64,000 bases of DNA from Anastatus disparis (GCA_017163975.1 JAFFSR010000291.1:2671001-2735000), one strand, 5' to 3'; shown: positions 31,171 through 42,933, counted from the stretch's first letter. The notes: generated by a model not told the origin, from the sequence alone. Numbers and translations: made by a program.

Positions 31171-33750
31171 AGCGGCTCGTCTCCGTTCCTAAACGTTTTT
31201 GGTCTCGTAAGCTGGATACCTTAGATGTAGTTAGTTTTAATTCTAGTCTTAAGTCTTCTCTAGTTGATAAGGTTCAAGGGTCCCTCGATGACCTGACTGT
31301 CGCTGTTGACGACATGGTTTTGCCTCCTCTCGTTGATTTGACTCATATACAGCCCTTAAAGACTCTCTGCCACAATGTCATCCTTGACAAGTTGGTAGAC
31401 AGCTGTACCAAAGTCCTTGTCGACACTTTCGATGCTCACGCTCCTCTGAAACTAACTACAATACATCCTCGTAGCAAACCTTGGGTTTCTAACGATCTGC
31501 GTCTGCTTATGCGTCAACGTGATCGTGCGTATAGATCTGGTAAATCGGCGGACATTGAAAGATACAGAACTTTGAGGAACTCTATCTCAAATAAGCTCGA
31601 TACAGCCAAGTTTCTGTACATATCTGATCGCATTGAACGGGCGAATGATTCGAGAGCAAAATGGTCGACTCTTCACAAATTGGGTCTTGTTAACAAGGCG
31701 CTTCCCTCTCCTCTTCAATACTTCTCGGCATCGGCTCTTTTATCTCATCACTCTGGCATCTCTCGGTGTGGTCCATCATTATCTTCATTGAATGTCAAAG
31801 ATATTCTTAGTATTTCTTTGTCTGACTCGTTACCGGTCTTTGAGTTTCGGGAAGTGGGCACCGAGACAGTCAGCAGTCTTATTGCTGCGGCAGAATCTAG
31901 ATCTTCTGGTCCGGATGGTATCACGGTGCCAATGTTAAAGTTGGCCGCTCAATCCTTTGCTGAACCATTAGCCCAGTTAGTTAATGCCTCTTTAAGACTC
32001 TCAGCCTTTCCATCTAGTTGGAAGAAGGTCTACCTACTCCCATTGGCTAAGCTAAAGTCCATGGACAATCCGGGCCAAACTAGGCTGATTGCTAGGTTAT
32101 GTGAGCCATCGAAGGTCCTAGAGAGGGTGGTTAATCGTCAGCTTCTTAAGCACATCAATGCAAATAACTTGCTTAGCGGCAGGCCGGAGTAGAACCTGAT
32201 ACCGACCGAGTAACAATTGAGTTGTTTGTTATTTACTCAAGTATTAATCGGTGTATCTTCAAAATAAAGGTTGATCGCAATAGATATTATTATTATGAAT
32301 ATCTATGCACAAGAAAAAAAAAATCTACTAATTTGTTTTTGAGAAAAGTAAGGAACGCCGAAGTTAAAGATTATGTTTATAATATTTTCGCGTTCCTTAC
32401 TTTTCTCAAAAACAAAGCGATAGATTTTTTTTTTCTTGTGCATAAATATTTGTAATAATAATATCTATTGCGCTTAACCTTCAATTTGCAGATACACCGA
32501 TTAATACTTAAGTAAATAACAAAAATGCCAATTAGACAAGGACAGCGAATCCGGCCTGCTCTTAACGAGCATCAGGCGGGCTTTCGAGCGGGTCACAGCA
32601 CACAGACAGCACTCCTCAATATCTTAGAGGACGCTTGCATGGCCATAGACAGGAGAATGGTAACAGCCCTTCTCTTGTCTGATTTTTCAAAAGCCTTCGA
32701 TACGGTTCCTCATAGGCTAATTCTTCGCAAATTACGCCGTCTCAATTGCTCAGATAAGGTAATACTCTGGTTTGCTTCCTACCTTCAGGGCCGTACGCAG
32801 GCGATTGGGGATCCAGCGAATGGCATGGCAGGTGAATGGGCGTTGACAGGGTAGCGTGTTGAGCCCTTTGCTATTTTCTATCTTCATTGATGACCTCCCT
32901 AGCGTCCTACGTTTTTGCAGACACATGTTGTTTGCTGATGACTGCCAATGGCCTTACCATCAATGCAGCTAAAACTCAGGCTATTATCATTGGTAGTGAG
33001 CAATATGTCTCTCGTCTCTCTCACCAAGATTCCTTTTCTCCTTCCTCCTTTTCTCTGATAGTTAATAGCGAGTGCATACCATTTGCCACTAAGGTCAAGA
33101 GCCTTGGTGTCTGGTTAAACCAGACCTTAAATTGGGAGAAACAAGTTTTGTCTAGTGTTCGTAAGATCCATGGTTCACTTCATTCGCTGAGATTTTACAA
33201 ACGCTCTTTCTCTCGAGGCCTTAGGCAGAGGCTGGTTGAATTACTCATCTTCCCGATCTTTGACTATGCCTGTGTTGTCTATGACGACCTCTTTCAGTAT
33301 CAGAACCTGAAACTTCATAGGGCCCTTAATGCATGTGTCAGGTTCGTTTTCGGTAACATCAAGGCCCAGGAAAGAGTGTCGCCATACAGGCTTGAGCTAG
33401 GTTGGCTTTGGGTCGAGAGAAGAAGAAGCTATTTTCTTCAATCCTTGGCTTTCTCAATAATCTCCTCAGGGTGTCCGTCCTACTTGGCTCAACGCTTTTC
33501 AAGAGTCAAACATGATGTGGTTGTTAGGTCATCATCTCGTAGGCCCCCCAGAGTACTGATCTGTCCCACTGCTCGCACTAGTGCCCTTCAACAATCTTTC
33601 ATTAATCGGGCTACTAATCTACTTGATGAGGCTAATGTAGGCAGTGAAGCACCCTTGGTTTTCGATATGGGCTTAATCCCTCGATTTAAGAAGCACACCT
33701 TCGGCCACCTAATGAACGCCGATCTTGGGAACTGGGAGGTATCACGGTGA
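31171..33750 (+). pseudogene. LINE C reverse transcriptase, interrupted
   Basis: The linker with KPWVSNDLRLLMRQRDRAYR and the early RT blocks (SGPDGITVPMLKLAAQSF, PSSWKKVYLLPLAK, GQTRLIARLCEPSKVLERV) end at NNLL. There the 386-bp MITE is inserted. Reading resumes NEHQAGFRAGHSTQTALL, LLSDFSKAFDTVPH and FADDCQW (about 32926-32946). Roughly 30 residues after FADD are missing, and frames change around 32850-32900. The thumb/C-terminus (ANGLTINAAKTQAIIIGSEQ...) is open from 32887 to 33750. Confidence 0.85.
32176..32561. mobile_element. 386-bp hairpin MITE with TTA duplication (PIF/Harbinger-like)
   Basis: Flanked by TTA at 32173-32175 and 32562-32564. Removing the element and one TTA restores the LINE frame across the site (N-N-L-L-N-E-H-Q). 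The ends contain CAGGCCGGA in inverted orientation. The inner arms pair over about 130 bp, for example AGTAAGGAACG with CGTTCCTTACT. Open frame 32222-32455 lies in the hairpin and is not a gene. A 3-bp TWA duplication is the PIF/Harbinger hallmark; the assignment is inferred. Confidence 0.85.
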
Positions 33751-33949
33751 CCCCCATCATAGTTTTACTTCATTATGTTTTTTCTTTTTTTTTCTTTTAT
33801 ACTACACATCAATTATACTCGTTAATTTTGCTTTAGTTAATTACATTTTTATTTTTATTTATAGTTATTAATACATATGTATATGCTACATTGAGCCATA
33901 CGGGGTTTAACCCAATGGCTAAATAAATATTTGTCTATGTCTAATGCTA

Positions 33950-34619
33950 ACAAGGAGAGTACCTGACCTTTGGGAAACGGATTTGGCTGAAACTGCGGGA
34001 TATGATTTTTTGATGAAAATAATGAACCCGTGTTTTTTTTACTTTGAATAGGCCCCATAGGCGGAGATATAGGCATTTTTTCGAAAATATAACGAAAAGG
34101 AGCTTTTATAAGATCTTGAATAACCAAACAACTAAGACTCTTACAAAAAAATGTATAAAAAATAAAATAAAGTACAGATTAAATTCTTTAATTTAAGCTT
34201 TGTTGCATTGAAAAAGCTTGTGTGGTTCAGAAGTTGTGCCTAATAGAAAATTACTACATATTTGTTAATATTTTTAGCGTGTAACATCATCAATTTTTTA
34301 CGCTATTTCATTAGCATATTTTAATCGCCTGTAACTTTTGAACCATATAAGCTTTTTTAATGCAACAAAGCTTAAATTAAAGAATTTAATCTGTACTTTA
34401 TCTTATTTTTTATACATTTTTTCTAAGAGTCTTAGTTGTTTGGTTATTCAAGATTTTATAAAAGCTCCTTTTCATTATATTTTCGAAAAAATGTCTATAT
34501 CTCCGTCTATGGGGCCTATTCAAAGAAAAGAAAAAACACGGGTTTATTTTTTTTCATCAGAAAATCATATCCTGCAGTTTTAGCAAAATCCGTTTCCGTA
34601 GGTCAGGTACTCTCCTTGT
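33950..34619. mobile_element. Hairpin element with arms of about 300 bp
   Basis: Ends ACAAGGAGAGTACCTGACC and the inverted GGTCAGGTACTCTCCTTGT. The arms remain paired through ATAGGCCCCATAG, TCGAAAATATA and GCTTTGTTGCAT, meeting near 34280. No coding potential; the short frames on both strands mirror each other. The end resembles the ACAAGGAGAG at 9606. No TSD could be fixed. Confidence 0.8.
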
Positions 34620-34790
34620 AAGACCAAAAGCACGTCGTTACCACGGTGTGCCTGAAAGATATTTTAATCTTTCTGTCAATACCATCAGATTTTCCGATTA
34701 AATATGTTTTTTGGATACTTTAGAAGTATTTTAATCCAAGTGAGAAAATCGGTTATTGAGCATTTAAAAAAAACACTAGTTTTCATATTT

Positions 34791-35815
34791 GTATGCTTTT
34801 TTTTAAATTATTTTACCATTTAATATCACTTAAACTACTTCGAATTATATTCAGGACAGACATGTCAATAAATATGGTTTAAAATATAAATAAAGTATAT
34901 TTTTGAAAATATTTGGAGAAAAATTTTAATTTATTTTGGTATATATAAACAGATAAATTTGTATTACAAATAGAAGCGTAATACAATGTTATACATATTT
35001 ACTGTTATACTTGTATACGGCTTTTAATAATCTTTCACTGTAACTGGAGTGATCTTTAGTAACAACCTAGTTCTTTTTTAACCTTATTACAATAATATTC
35101 AACATACCAAAAAACTGCATAAACTTTGGGAGTAACATTAATATTTAGACCTAAGTAACTGCAACGGAAATCATTTATATATTTCTCAAAATTAGGGTTC
35201 AATTTATTGGATAAACAAGAATCGACAATATTACGGAAATCAGAAAAACACTTAGCGGTACGTACTGTTTGTTTAGTTTTTTTTCTGGTTTCCGTAATAT
35301 TGTCGATTCTTGTTTTTCTGATAAATTGAACACTAATTTTGAGAAATATATAAATGATTTCCGTTGCAGTTTCTTAGGTCTAAACATCAATATTACTCCC
35401 AAAGTTCATGCGGTTTTTTAGCATGTTGAATATTATTGCAATAAGGTTAAAAAAGGAGTAGGTTGGTACAGTGAACAAACCATGGAATCAGTTTATGCAG
35501 ACTTTAAACCCACATGGAATAAATATTAAGTTTCTAAAGATCACTTCAGTTACAGTTAAAGATTATTAAAAGCCGTATACAAGTATAACAGTAAATATGT
35601 ATAACATTGTATTACGCTTCTATTTGTAATAAAAAATTCTTTATCTTTTTATATATAGCAAAATAAATGTAAATTTTTCTCCAAATATTTTTAAAATATA
35701 CTTTATTTATATTTTAAACCATATTTATTAAAATGTCTGTCCTAATAATTATGTAAATATAATTCGAAGTATTTTAAGTGATATTAAATAATAAAATAAT
35801 TGAAAAAAAGCATAC
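34791..35815. mobile_element. 1.03-kb palindrome built from two inverted copies of a TE 3' coding end
   Basis: The arms (about 34791-35260 and 35270-35815) pair from GTATGCTTTTTTT inward to the centre near 35265. On the plus strand the right arm translates as INITPKVHAVF, then HVEYYCNKVKKG, GWYSEQTMESVYADFKPTWN and LLKAVYKYNSK. The left arm encodes the same on the minus strand but lacks about 70 bp. This C-terminal block (PKVHA..EH....SEQ..E..H.DF..TW) is familiar from animal transposon-encoded proteins, but I cannot name the family securely. Confidence 0.7.
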
Positions 35816-36699
35816 ACTAAGAAAAAAATATGATTGTATCAACCGAATCCTTCTGTTAATATACCTCGATGAAATATTCTATTCATTTAACATTTGAGTT
35901 CTGTTTATTTGATGGATATCGTAATATTGATTCAATTTTAAATTAACTTTAATTTAACAGCAAAGTAAGTCAAAATAACTGTTACATTTTATTGTATCAA
36001 ACACATAAAATTTAAGGATGATAAAAACTTTTTCATTTAGTTGAAGCTCACAGCTCACAGCGTTCCAATTTCCGAACATTAATTAACACATAACTCATAA
36101 CCATGATCATTATTCATTTCTTAAGTGAAACTCTTTAACATTTTCTTAGATATTTCACATTACACTATTGATATTTACAAATAAAATCTAGCATCACTCG
36201 CTAACAAAAGATCGATATGCATCGTATCTCATCGCATTTATACATACAGCGGATAAACTAACTTATTCTTTTTAAGTAAATCGTAATTTCCTGTCACTAC
36301 ATCTTATTCATACGCGCATGCGTTAATTAACAGGAATGTAGTATGTATGTGTGCGAGGATGGAAAAGCTCCCTCTTTCATTTTAATTTATCACTTCTCGT
36401 CCGTCTGTTAAAAAGCGAAGTCACAGCATGGCGCGTCACTTTGCGCATACGGTAGTATATCTTATTATATAATTAATAAAGACTAATAAATAAATTATAT
36501 TCATTTATAAGCCTACCTTTATTTTAACAGTTCTTATATACTAACTGACGTGCAATCTTATCACTTGCGGGTTAGAAGAAATACGCCATCTATTATTATA
36601 CTATCGAAACGTAACTGTTTTGAAAAGCGGGAGATTTAAAAGTACTTATTGAATAACATAAAAATCTTTATAAAATAAATTTATCAACGACATAAATGA
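35816..36699. other. AT-rich sequence without gene
   Basis: No open frame over 60 codons with recognisable content and no clear TIRs. A few CAAAGTAAGTCAAAATAACT words resemble the tandem repeat further right, so this may be part of the same unidentified element. Confidence 0.4.
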
Positions 36700-37220
36700 C
36701 AAATATTTTATTTTGACTTATGTTTTTTTATGTTAAGTGTTATTCAATTATATCAACAGTAGGAGTATTGATATAATTGAATTGAAACATTTGTATTGAA
36801 ATAATTCATCAGTTAATTTAAGCATGTGCATATTATTGATTCAATTTATAAAATTTTGTTAAAAAGTAAGTCATACTTTTATTTTAACTTACGATCTTTT
36901 TATTATTGAAACATTTGTATTGAAATAATTCAACAGATAATTTGAGCATGCACATTTAATTAATTTAATTAATAAAATTTTGTAAGTCATACTTTTATTT
37001 TGACTTTCGTTCTTTTTATTTTAACTGTTATTCAGTTATATCAACAGCCGCGCTGTTGATATAATGAAATTGAAACATTTGTATTGAAATAATTCATCAG
37101 TTAATCTGAGCATGTACATTTTATTAATTCAATTAATAAAATTTTGTTGAAATGTAAGTCATACTTTTATTTTGACTTACGTTTTTTTGTAATTCAATTA
37201 TAACAACAACCGTGATGTTA
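36700..37220. repeat. Three tandem copies of a 124-164-bp unit with an internal perfect hairpin
   Basis: The phrase GAAACATTTGTATTGAAATA recurs at 36784, 36908 and 37072. Each copy is followed by AATAAAATTTTGT and GTAAGTCATACTTTTATTTT. Between copies 2 and 3 lies a perfect inverted repeat (37036-37064: 13-bp stem starting TTATATCAACAGC, 3-base loop). A decayed version sits at about 36745-36780. Confidence 0.75.
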
Positions 37221-37534
37221 AATTGGCAGCATGATCGTATTTGGGCTATTTTAACTGCATGGATTCTGTTAGATCAAAAGGATTCTTACAGTTTGTTGTA
37301 CATAATAATAATTTTTATTTTTTTTTTTTTTTTATTTATTAATCCAGAGCAATTATATTGCATTACATAAAGTTTACCGGTTTCCCAGTATTTACAATTG
37401 TAACCCTGCAGAGGGAAATGATATTCCCTGTTGGCAGATCTGGCATACTTAAAAATTAACTTAAAACTAAATAAAATTTTAATTCACCTATACAAACATT
37501 TTTATTTTTATATTTCTAATCTAATTAACTAATA

Positions 37535-40433
37535 CTAAAAAATATTTTCAAGAATCCAGTCTTTTAATTTGAGACTAGTAGTTCTTTTACATTCATCAAG
37601 AATTTTGAGATCATGAGGCAAATTATTAAATAGTTTTATCGCTACAATATAATTATTCTTATTACTAACAGTTTTATATCTCTTTGGCAATATTATTGAT
37701 TTGTTTCTTGTTTTACTTGAAGAATTAAGATAAATATTCTTAATACTCTCATAATTATATTTCAGACTCTCAAACGCAAACAACTGTTCTAAATTCATGG
37801 GTATTTTTCTTTCAAAATTGTTTTTAAATACAAGTTTAAGTAATCTATTTTGTATATTCTGTAATACCATCATATAATTTTTATATGCTCCTCCCCAAGC
37901 TATTATCCCATAATTAATTATGCTCTGGAATAGTGCATAATATACTATCTTCAAAGTGTATGTTGTCATATATTTTGATATTTTATAAAAAATATAAATC
38001 AGATATCTTGTTTTCTTAATAATATTATCAATATGTACATTCCATTTGAGATTATAATTAAAATATACTCCAAGATATTTACAACTTTCCACTCTCTTCA
38101 AATTATCATCATCTATCACAATTTTGAGATTATTCGGAACGCTATCTCTATAGTTTCCAAAAGTTATATATACCGATTTGTCTACATTTAAAGTTAATCT
38201 ATTTAGTGCCAACCAGTCCACCACTTCCCTCAAATATAAATTTATTTTTCTTTCAACTTCAATCCATGTATCACCCGACGATACTATTGCTGTATCATCA
38301 GCATAAGACAAGATTGAGCCTTCTGGCATTCCTTCCAGAAGATCATTAACATAAAGTATGAAAAGTAGTGGTCCTAGAATAGTCCCTTGCGGAACTCCTA
38401 TATCTATTATACTATATACACTCTCCAGTTCCCCCAGTCTCACTTTCTGCCTTCGATCAGATAAATAGCTTGCTATTAGTTTATAAGCATTACCTCTAAT
38501 TCCATATGCATACAATTTATCCATAAGTATTCCATGATTTACGGTGTCAAAAGCTTTTGCTAAATCTAGGAAAGCTATTACAATTGGCATACTTTTATCT
38601 AAATTTTCATAGATCTTTCGTGTGATGTAACTTAAAGCATCTTTTGTTCCCATACCCTTGATAAAACCAAATTGCTTTTTGCTAAAAATTTTACTTTTTT
38701 CCATAAAATTGTAAATTCTAAAATATATAATTTTTTCAAAAATCTTGGCTATATTTGAGATCAATGATATGGGTCTATAGTTAGATGATTTAGATTTTTC
38801 TCCTGCTTTATAAATTGGTACTACTTCAGCAGAATTAAGCGCATCTGGCCAAATTGATCTTTCAATGCATATGTTAAAAATGTATGCTAGAACATCAGAT
38901 ATATTATCAGAAATTGCTTTAAGAGTTTTAGCATGTATTCTGTCAATTCCCCCATTTTTTAATTTTAAATTTTCTATGACTTTCTTAATTTCATCACTGT
39001 TTGTAGGTTTTATGAAAATTGTTCTTGGGTTCAATTTTGGTAATTTAATTTTTTTGTTATTTGGAGTTGTAATTTTTTCACTCATCTTTTTCCCCATACT
39101 ACAATAGTGATTATTCATAATATTCGCAATTTGTTTTCTCTGCTATTCTAGTTCCATTATCATTTATTATTTCGCTTATATTACATATTTTTTTCGTTTT
39201 GTTACCAAGTTTTTTATTTATCACAGACCACATTCGTTTTGGATCATTAGAGTTTTTTTCTATTACAGTTTTATCATACTTTATTTTAGCATCTTTAAGC
39301 ACTTTATTTAATGTTTTAACGTAGTTTTTATAATTATTTCTTAGTATATCATTTTTTGGATCTTTTTTTAGTTTTTTATATAGGATTTCTTTTTCTTTGC
39401 ATGATTTTAATATTGCACTGGTAATCCATTCTTTTCTAGGAACATTTTTCTTTTTTTTTCTTTTATAATTATATTTTGCCTTATCTATACATTTTATTTG
39501 TTTTATAACTAAATTTATTGCATAATTAGGGTCTTCAATTAGTTTGCACTCATTCCAGTTATACTTATTAGCTACAATGCCAAGTTTTTTATAATTAATT
39601 GCAATCTTACATTCATTCTTTTCTAATTTTTTATCAATCAGTAACTTATCTACTTTAACAAAAAGTGGGAAGTGATCGGGCCATGGATATTTCAATTTAA
39701 AAGTTTTTGTACTTATAGTAGTTGTTCTAATAAAAATATTGTCGATACACGTTCCACTTTCATCACCTACATTGTATGGTCTAGTCGTGTCATTAAAACC
39801 AGGAAAGTAACAATTTTCCATAAAAGTGTTTAAAAAATCTTGGTTCATATTATTATTTTGCAATATATTAATATTATAATCACCTATTACAAGATGATTT
39901 TTAACTTTCCTTTTAAATTTCAAAAAATTTTTACTATTGAGTATAAATTCTGGACTGTATAAGTCATGAGATCTATACATTGCAGATATTTCTAATTGAC
40001 TATTATTATTAAGGTTTATTTTTGTATTCAAGATTTTTAGTCTACCTATTTCAATTACTTCAGTTGTTAGATTGATACCTTTGCTAGCATACACGACCAC
40101 ACCATCCGACTTATTAATATTACTATTATTATAGTATACATCATAACCCTCCAAACTATAATATTCAAAATGTTCAAGTTTCCAAGTTTCTACAACTACT
40201 ATTACGTAAGGTTTTATTTTGAGTGTCTCAATCAGTACTTGCAACATTTCAAAATTTGCATTCAAACTCCTTATATTTATATATAATATATTACTATCCT
40301 TTGTCTTACAGTCACGATTAAGAGACTCAAAATCTTCATACGATATTTGCTTCTGCATCAGCTGTTCTTCTATCCCCTCATATACTTCATCCATGATTGC
40401 CATTTCTTGTTGTGGAATCATACGGGTAGTCAA
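37535..40433 (-). pseudogene. LINE D ORF2 (endonuclease plus reverse transcriptase), one frameshift
   Basis: Two frames overlap by 8 nt (40433-39111 and 39118-37535). One extra base near 39113 explains the shift, so the original chain was about 965 residues. Endonuclease: ILYINIRSLNANFEML, VVVETWKLEHF (catalytic Glu kept), HLVIGDYNINIL, GTCIDNIFI, WPDHFPLFV. RT: NGGIDRIHAKTLKAI, SNYRPISLISNIAKIFEK, QFGFIKGMGTKDALSYIT, AFLDLAKAFDTVNH, GVPQGTILGPLLFILYVND, LSYADDTAIVS (about 38290-38322) and LNVDKSVYITFG. It ends KLKDWILENIF. No other stop or shift is visible, which suggests a fairly young copy. Confidence 0.9.
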
Positions 40434-40533
40434 ACTTATGTAAGGATCTCTTCAACAATTGCTTGTAATATTCACATGCCACTTTATCATCAGCTACGTG
40501 ATTTGTTTGCCAGTTTGTTTTGTTTCTTTCGTT

Positions 40534-41661
40534 TTATTTTGAGCAGTTAATACATTTCATATTATTTTTATTATTACAGTTTTTTCCATCATGATTTCCT
40601 GAACAAAATCTACAACATAGTCCCCATTGGCACTTCTTTTTGGAGTGACCATAAGTGCAACATTGATTGCACATATTGATATTGAAATCGTCATAAATTC
40701 TGCAACTCGTATATCCAACAAAAACTTTTTTGTTAGTCATTAATTTATTGTAAGCACGGGCATTAACTTCAGCTATGATTGACGATGAATCTGATATTTT
40801 ATTTTGGTACTTGTATACAACTCTGATGTTGTCATTTTCTCCTAAATTATTTCTGGTTCTAATGTCATTTTCAATTTCATTCAGATTATCAGTTATTAAG
40901 CTTTCTATTCCTACAATCTTTATTCTAGGGCACTTCTTTTTTTCTATTTCTGCTATTACATTGTTGTCACTTTTTTCACTTATGATCTTATGAATTTCTT
41001 GCACATCACATGTATTCTCACATTTTATTATTATTCGATTCTTTACTGTTAGTACCTTATTTATTTGTTTTTTAGTTTGATATAATGTTTTCTTAATCTC
41101 ATCTTGCACAATTTTTAGATCCTTATTACTATCATTAACTTTAACAATTATATCATCTATGTTTGAATTTGCTGTTCTTTTTTGTTTGTTTAATATATCA
41201 GCATAGGTAAAATCAGCTGTTTTGTTATTTAGTTGTTGCTGTACTTTTTCTTCTAGTAACTGATTATTTTTCTTTAGTTCATTGTTTAACTCCTTTAGAG
41301 TATTTTTCTGTTCAATCAATTCTTCATTTTCAATTTGAAGTTCACTTACTTCTTTTTCAGTTTTTTCAATTCTTGATGTGCATTCTTCTTGTATACGTTT
41401 CAGCTTCAATTCATATTTTGCTACGATCTGCTCTACAGTATCATTTTCCGCCAATCCATTTTGATCTTTTGAGGTTAGATTTGGAGAACAAGAGCATACA
41501 CCTAGGATACCCTTTATACTCTTAAAATTTTTATCTCTATTACCACAGCTAGTGTGGTATATTTTGTTGCAGAACAAACAATACACCACAGATACCTTTT
41601 TTTTACAACAACCAAGATTTACTTCTTCCGGCGGTTGAGACAAGTTTGTCTCGCCCGCCAT
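40534..41661 (-). CDS. LINE D ORF1 protein (zinc finger, coiled coil, CCHC-type end)
   Basis: 375 codons, open. Residues 18-57 carry a PHD/RING-like Cys/His set (CCKKK...CLFCNKIYHTSC...CSC). Residues 75-150 are a long charged coiled coil (EKTEKEVSELQIENEEL...). The middle resembles the RRM-like part of LINE ORF1 proteins. The C-terminus contains MCNQCCTYGHSKKKC followed by CCRFCSGNHDGKNC, two zinc knuckle-like motifs. Expected role: RNA binding and particle formation. The start at 41661 (MAGETNLSQPPEE) is the first ATG of the frame. ORF2 starts 100 bp downstream. Confidence 0.8.
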   Translation of the reverse strand: MAGETNLSQPPEEVNLGCCKKKVSVVYCLFCNKIYHTSCGNRDKNFKSIKGILGVCSCSPNLTSKDQNGLAENDTVEQIVAKYELKLKRIQEECTSRIEKTEKEVSELQIENEELIEQKNTLKELNNELKKNNQLLEEKVQQQLNNKTADFTYADILNKQKRTANSNIDDIIVKVNDSNKDLKIVQDEIKKTLYQTKKQINKVLTVKNRIIIKCENTCDVQEIHKIISEKSDNNVIAEIEKKKCPRIKIVGIESLITDNLNEIENDIRTRNNLGENDNIRVVYKYQNKISDSSSIIAEVNARAYNKLMTNKKVFVGYTSCRIYDDFNINMCNQCCTYGHSKKKCQWGLCCRFCSGNHDGKNCNNKNNMKCINCSK

Positions 41662-42559
41662 CTTTCAAGATAAATTCAAGATAATCCAATTATAACAAAA
41701 CAATAAATGAAATTAATACCAAATTTATTCATTAATTTTAATCTTCTTCAACTCGATATTCAGTTTCTATAGAATTGCTGCAACAAACAAACAATACTTA
41801 AAGTTCATATAAGAACAATCACATAAAAGTTAATATTAATCGTTTCATGATGCAATCAATATAATTGCAATTTGTTTTCAAATATTAACCATCTTACTTC
41901 CAAACACTCGCAATAAGATAATCATGGCATTTCTTTTTCGTAAATCAAATAAAAGCATTCTCACACTGTACAACAGAGTATACATTATAAATTAATGAGC
42001 TCCAACACTTGCTGAAGCTCAAACTTGAAATGTTCAGAAATCTTCGCTTACATTGAGACGATTTCCAATTACTCAATCTCTTAAATGTAGTACTTTTACT
42101 CTATTAAAAATAACTGAACGTTCGCCAAAAATAATTTTTAATTATTATTAACCTAACCCAATGTTATTTATAGTCCAATCAATAAAGACAAAATAATGAC
42201 ATTAATTCAGAAATAGATGAGACTTACACGAGAGTGTTAAGGGTAACGTAAAAACATATCCTATATAGTTTGCAACTCCTAATTTTGCGTAGGCACTGCT
42301 CCAGGGGGGTGCAAAGTTAGCCAAAACAGATTTGTTAATTCTTGTGCATAACGTATGCATTAGAAGAAAAAAAACTTTTTAATTAAAGCATTAAAGAATT
42401 AAAAGATCTACAATTTGAGACGTGGCACGATTTTTTTCGTCAATTAGTTATTGCAAAAAGTTTAAAAAACCACTAAAAATGGCCATTTTTTGCATATTAA
42501 TTATTTATTGCAAAAATTACTTTTTAAATAATATTTTGCTTTTGAAATGAAGCCTTTAA

Positions 42560-42933
42560 GAGGAGGTCGAACTATGTGTCTTTGTCTAATAGCATTTTTC
42601 ATCATTTATATAAACACCATCCGTTGTAGCGAGAAAAAAATAGTAGCTCCCGCAAGATATTAGTATAATAAGTAAATTTTGTAATAACAATAAAATGATT
42701 TTATCGCGTAGTTTTTGAATAATATGAGACCTACCAACAAACTAAAATATAACCTATCTTTTTTGGTAGATCTCATATTATTCAAAAACTACGCGATAAA
42801 ATAATTTGATTGTTATTACAAAATTTACTTATTAATATCTAGCAGGGGCCACTATTTTTTTCTCGCTACGACGGATGGTGTTTATATAAATGATGAAACG
42901 CTCTTAGGCAAAGATAGATAGTTCGGCCCCCTG
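42560..42933. mobile_element. 374-bp palindromic TTAA MITE in the left arm
   Basis: Flanked by TTAA (42556-42559) and TCAA (42934-42937, a mutated copy). The mirror position in the right arm (about 62211-62222) reads CTTTAAAATTC without insert. Same family as 16690-17070: arms with CGAACTATSTGTCTTTG and GGATGGTGTTTATATAAATG and core CTACCAACAAAC...GGTAGATC. Its central loop is reversed relative to the other copy. Confidence 0.9.

Larger units (their letters stand above)
28029..33943 (+). mobile_element. Nearly full-length LINE, CR1/L2-like relative (copy C)
   Basis: Long 5' UTR (28029-29064), ORF1 with an N-terminal zinc finger (29065-30408), endonuclease (30480-31170), RT (31200-33750) split by a 386-bp MITE, and a 3' UTR ending AAATAAATATTTGTCTATGTCTA. 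Same orientation as copies A and B, but a different subfamily: its protein is clearly diverged and it has a zinc finger in ORF1. Several frameshifts and a deletion around the RT active site make it inactive. Minus-strand frame 28658-29035 in the UTR is not supported. Confidence 0.8.
37318..42129 (-). mobile_element. Almost intact poly(A)-tailed LINE (copy D), minus strand
   Basis: On the minus strand: 5' UTR of about 470 bp (42129-41662), ORF1, ORF2, 3' UTR (37534-37340) and an A tract (T run at 37318-37333) after AATAAATAAA. An 11-bp direct repeat (AATAATTTTTA) at 37307-37317 and 42130-42140 fits a TSD, though it is low in complexity. ORF2 has one frameshift. The RT resembles CR1/Jockey-group enzymes. 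It is unrelated at sequence level to copies A-C. Confidence 0.85.

Noticed and set aside
37306..42140. The 11-bp repeat AATAATTTTTA as proof of the LINE D insertion
   Set aside because: It fits, but the word is so A/T-rich that chance agreement is possible. It is used only as supporting evidence.
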